Shown here piece after piece: positions 6,110-6,669 of a DNA stretch of 6,669 nt. The translations under genes were made by a program, and so were the position numbers. The stretch covers positions 1 through 6,669 of the forward strand of contig CAZFBS010000083.1 in the NCBI GenBank assembly GCA_964517265.1. Direction: 5' to 3'. Source of the stretch: REEP01 sp964517265 (GTDB lineage Bacteria > Pseudomonadota > Alphaproteobacteria > Rhodospirillales > Defluviicoccaceae). Positions within the stretch are counted from its first letter, which is position 1, and every line of letters begins with the position of its first letter. Under the pieces are notes generated by a model. That model searched no databases. It had not been told where the DNA came from and worked only from the letters and a program-made list of their open reading frames with translations.

Positions 6110-6669
<560 letters not shown>

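Overview
The window is high-GC chromosomal DNA from an alphaproteobacterium, most likely of the Rhizobiales (Hyphomicrobiales). The evidence is the end of an rRNA operon in the order 23S - 5S - tRNA-fMet, 23S sequence of alphaproteobacterial type, and an initiator tRNA whose anticodon stem has A-U/G-C/G-C in place of the usual three G-C pairs, a variant known from rhizobia. Assignment below order is not possible from this sequence alone.

Layout. Positions 1-854 (+) hold two damaged reading frames. The first is a DUF3616-type protein lacking its N-terminus and shifted in frame near 585-600. The second is the tail of a DUF2905-type small membrane protein, lacking its first membrane segment and carrying one extra base near 800. 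Two small intact genes follow on the same strand: a conserved 85-residue protein (861-1118) and a 58-residue single-pass membrane protein (1133-1309). The second meets recD2 tail to tail, with no base between the two stop codons.

Positions 1310-4632 (-) form a compact three-gene unit, transcribed in the order Mut7-C RNase-like protein, exported CIA30-domain protein, RecD2-type helicase. The first two genes overlap and the last two are 14 bp apart. The helicase is complete with all expected motifs. The Mut7-C gene appears to have lost frame close to its start codon. Divergent from this unit, at 4772-5195 (+), is a broken S1/P1 nuclease gene. It has an extra C in a C6 run, an in-frame TAG, altered zinc-ligand positions and no C-terminal half.

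Positions 5196-5567 hold no recognisable gene. From 5568 to the end, all on the - strand, are tRNA-fMet, 5S rRNA and the 3' part of 23S rRNA, with a candidate terminator below the tRNA.

How the parts relate. RecD2 is a 5'-3' DNA helicase; Mut7-C and S1/P1 are nuclease families; CIA30 proteins are associated with assembly or carbohydrate-binding-like roles. No shared pathway is evident beyond co-transcription of the three minus-strand genes. The most notable feature is the number of broken frames (at least four probable indels plus one stop) beside fully intact recD2, tRNA and rRNA. This means either local gene decay or indel errors in the underlying assembly. I see no CRISPR array, transposase, phage gene or convincing new system.
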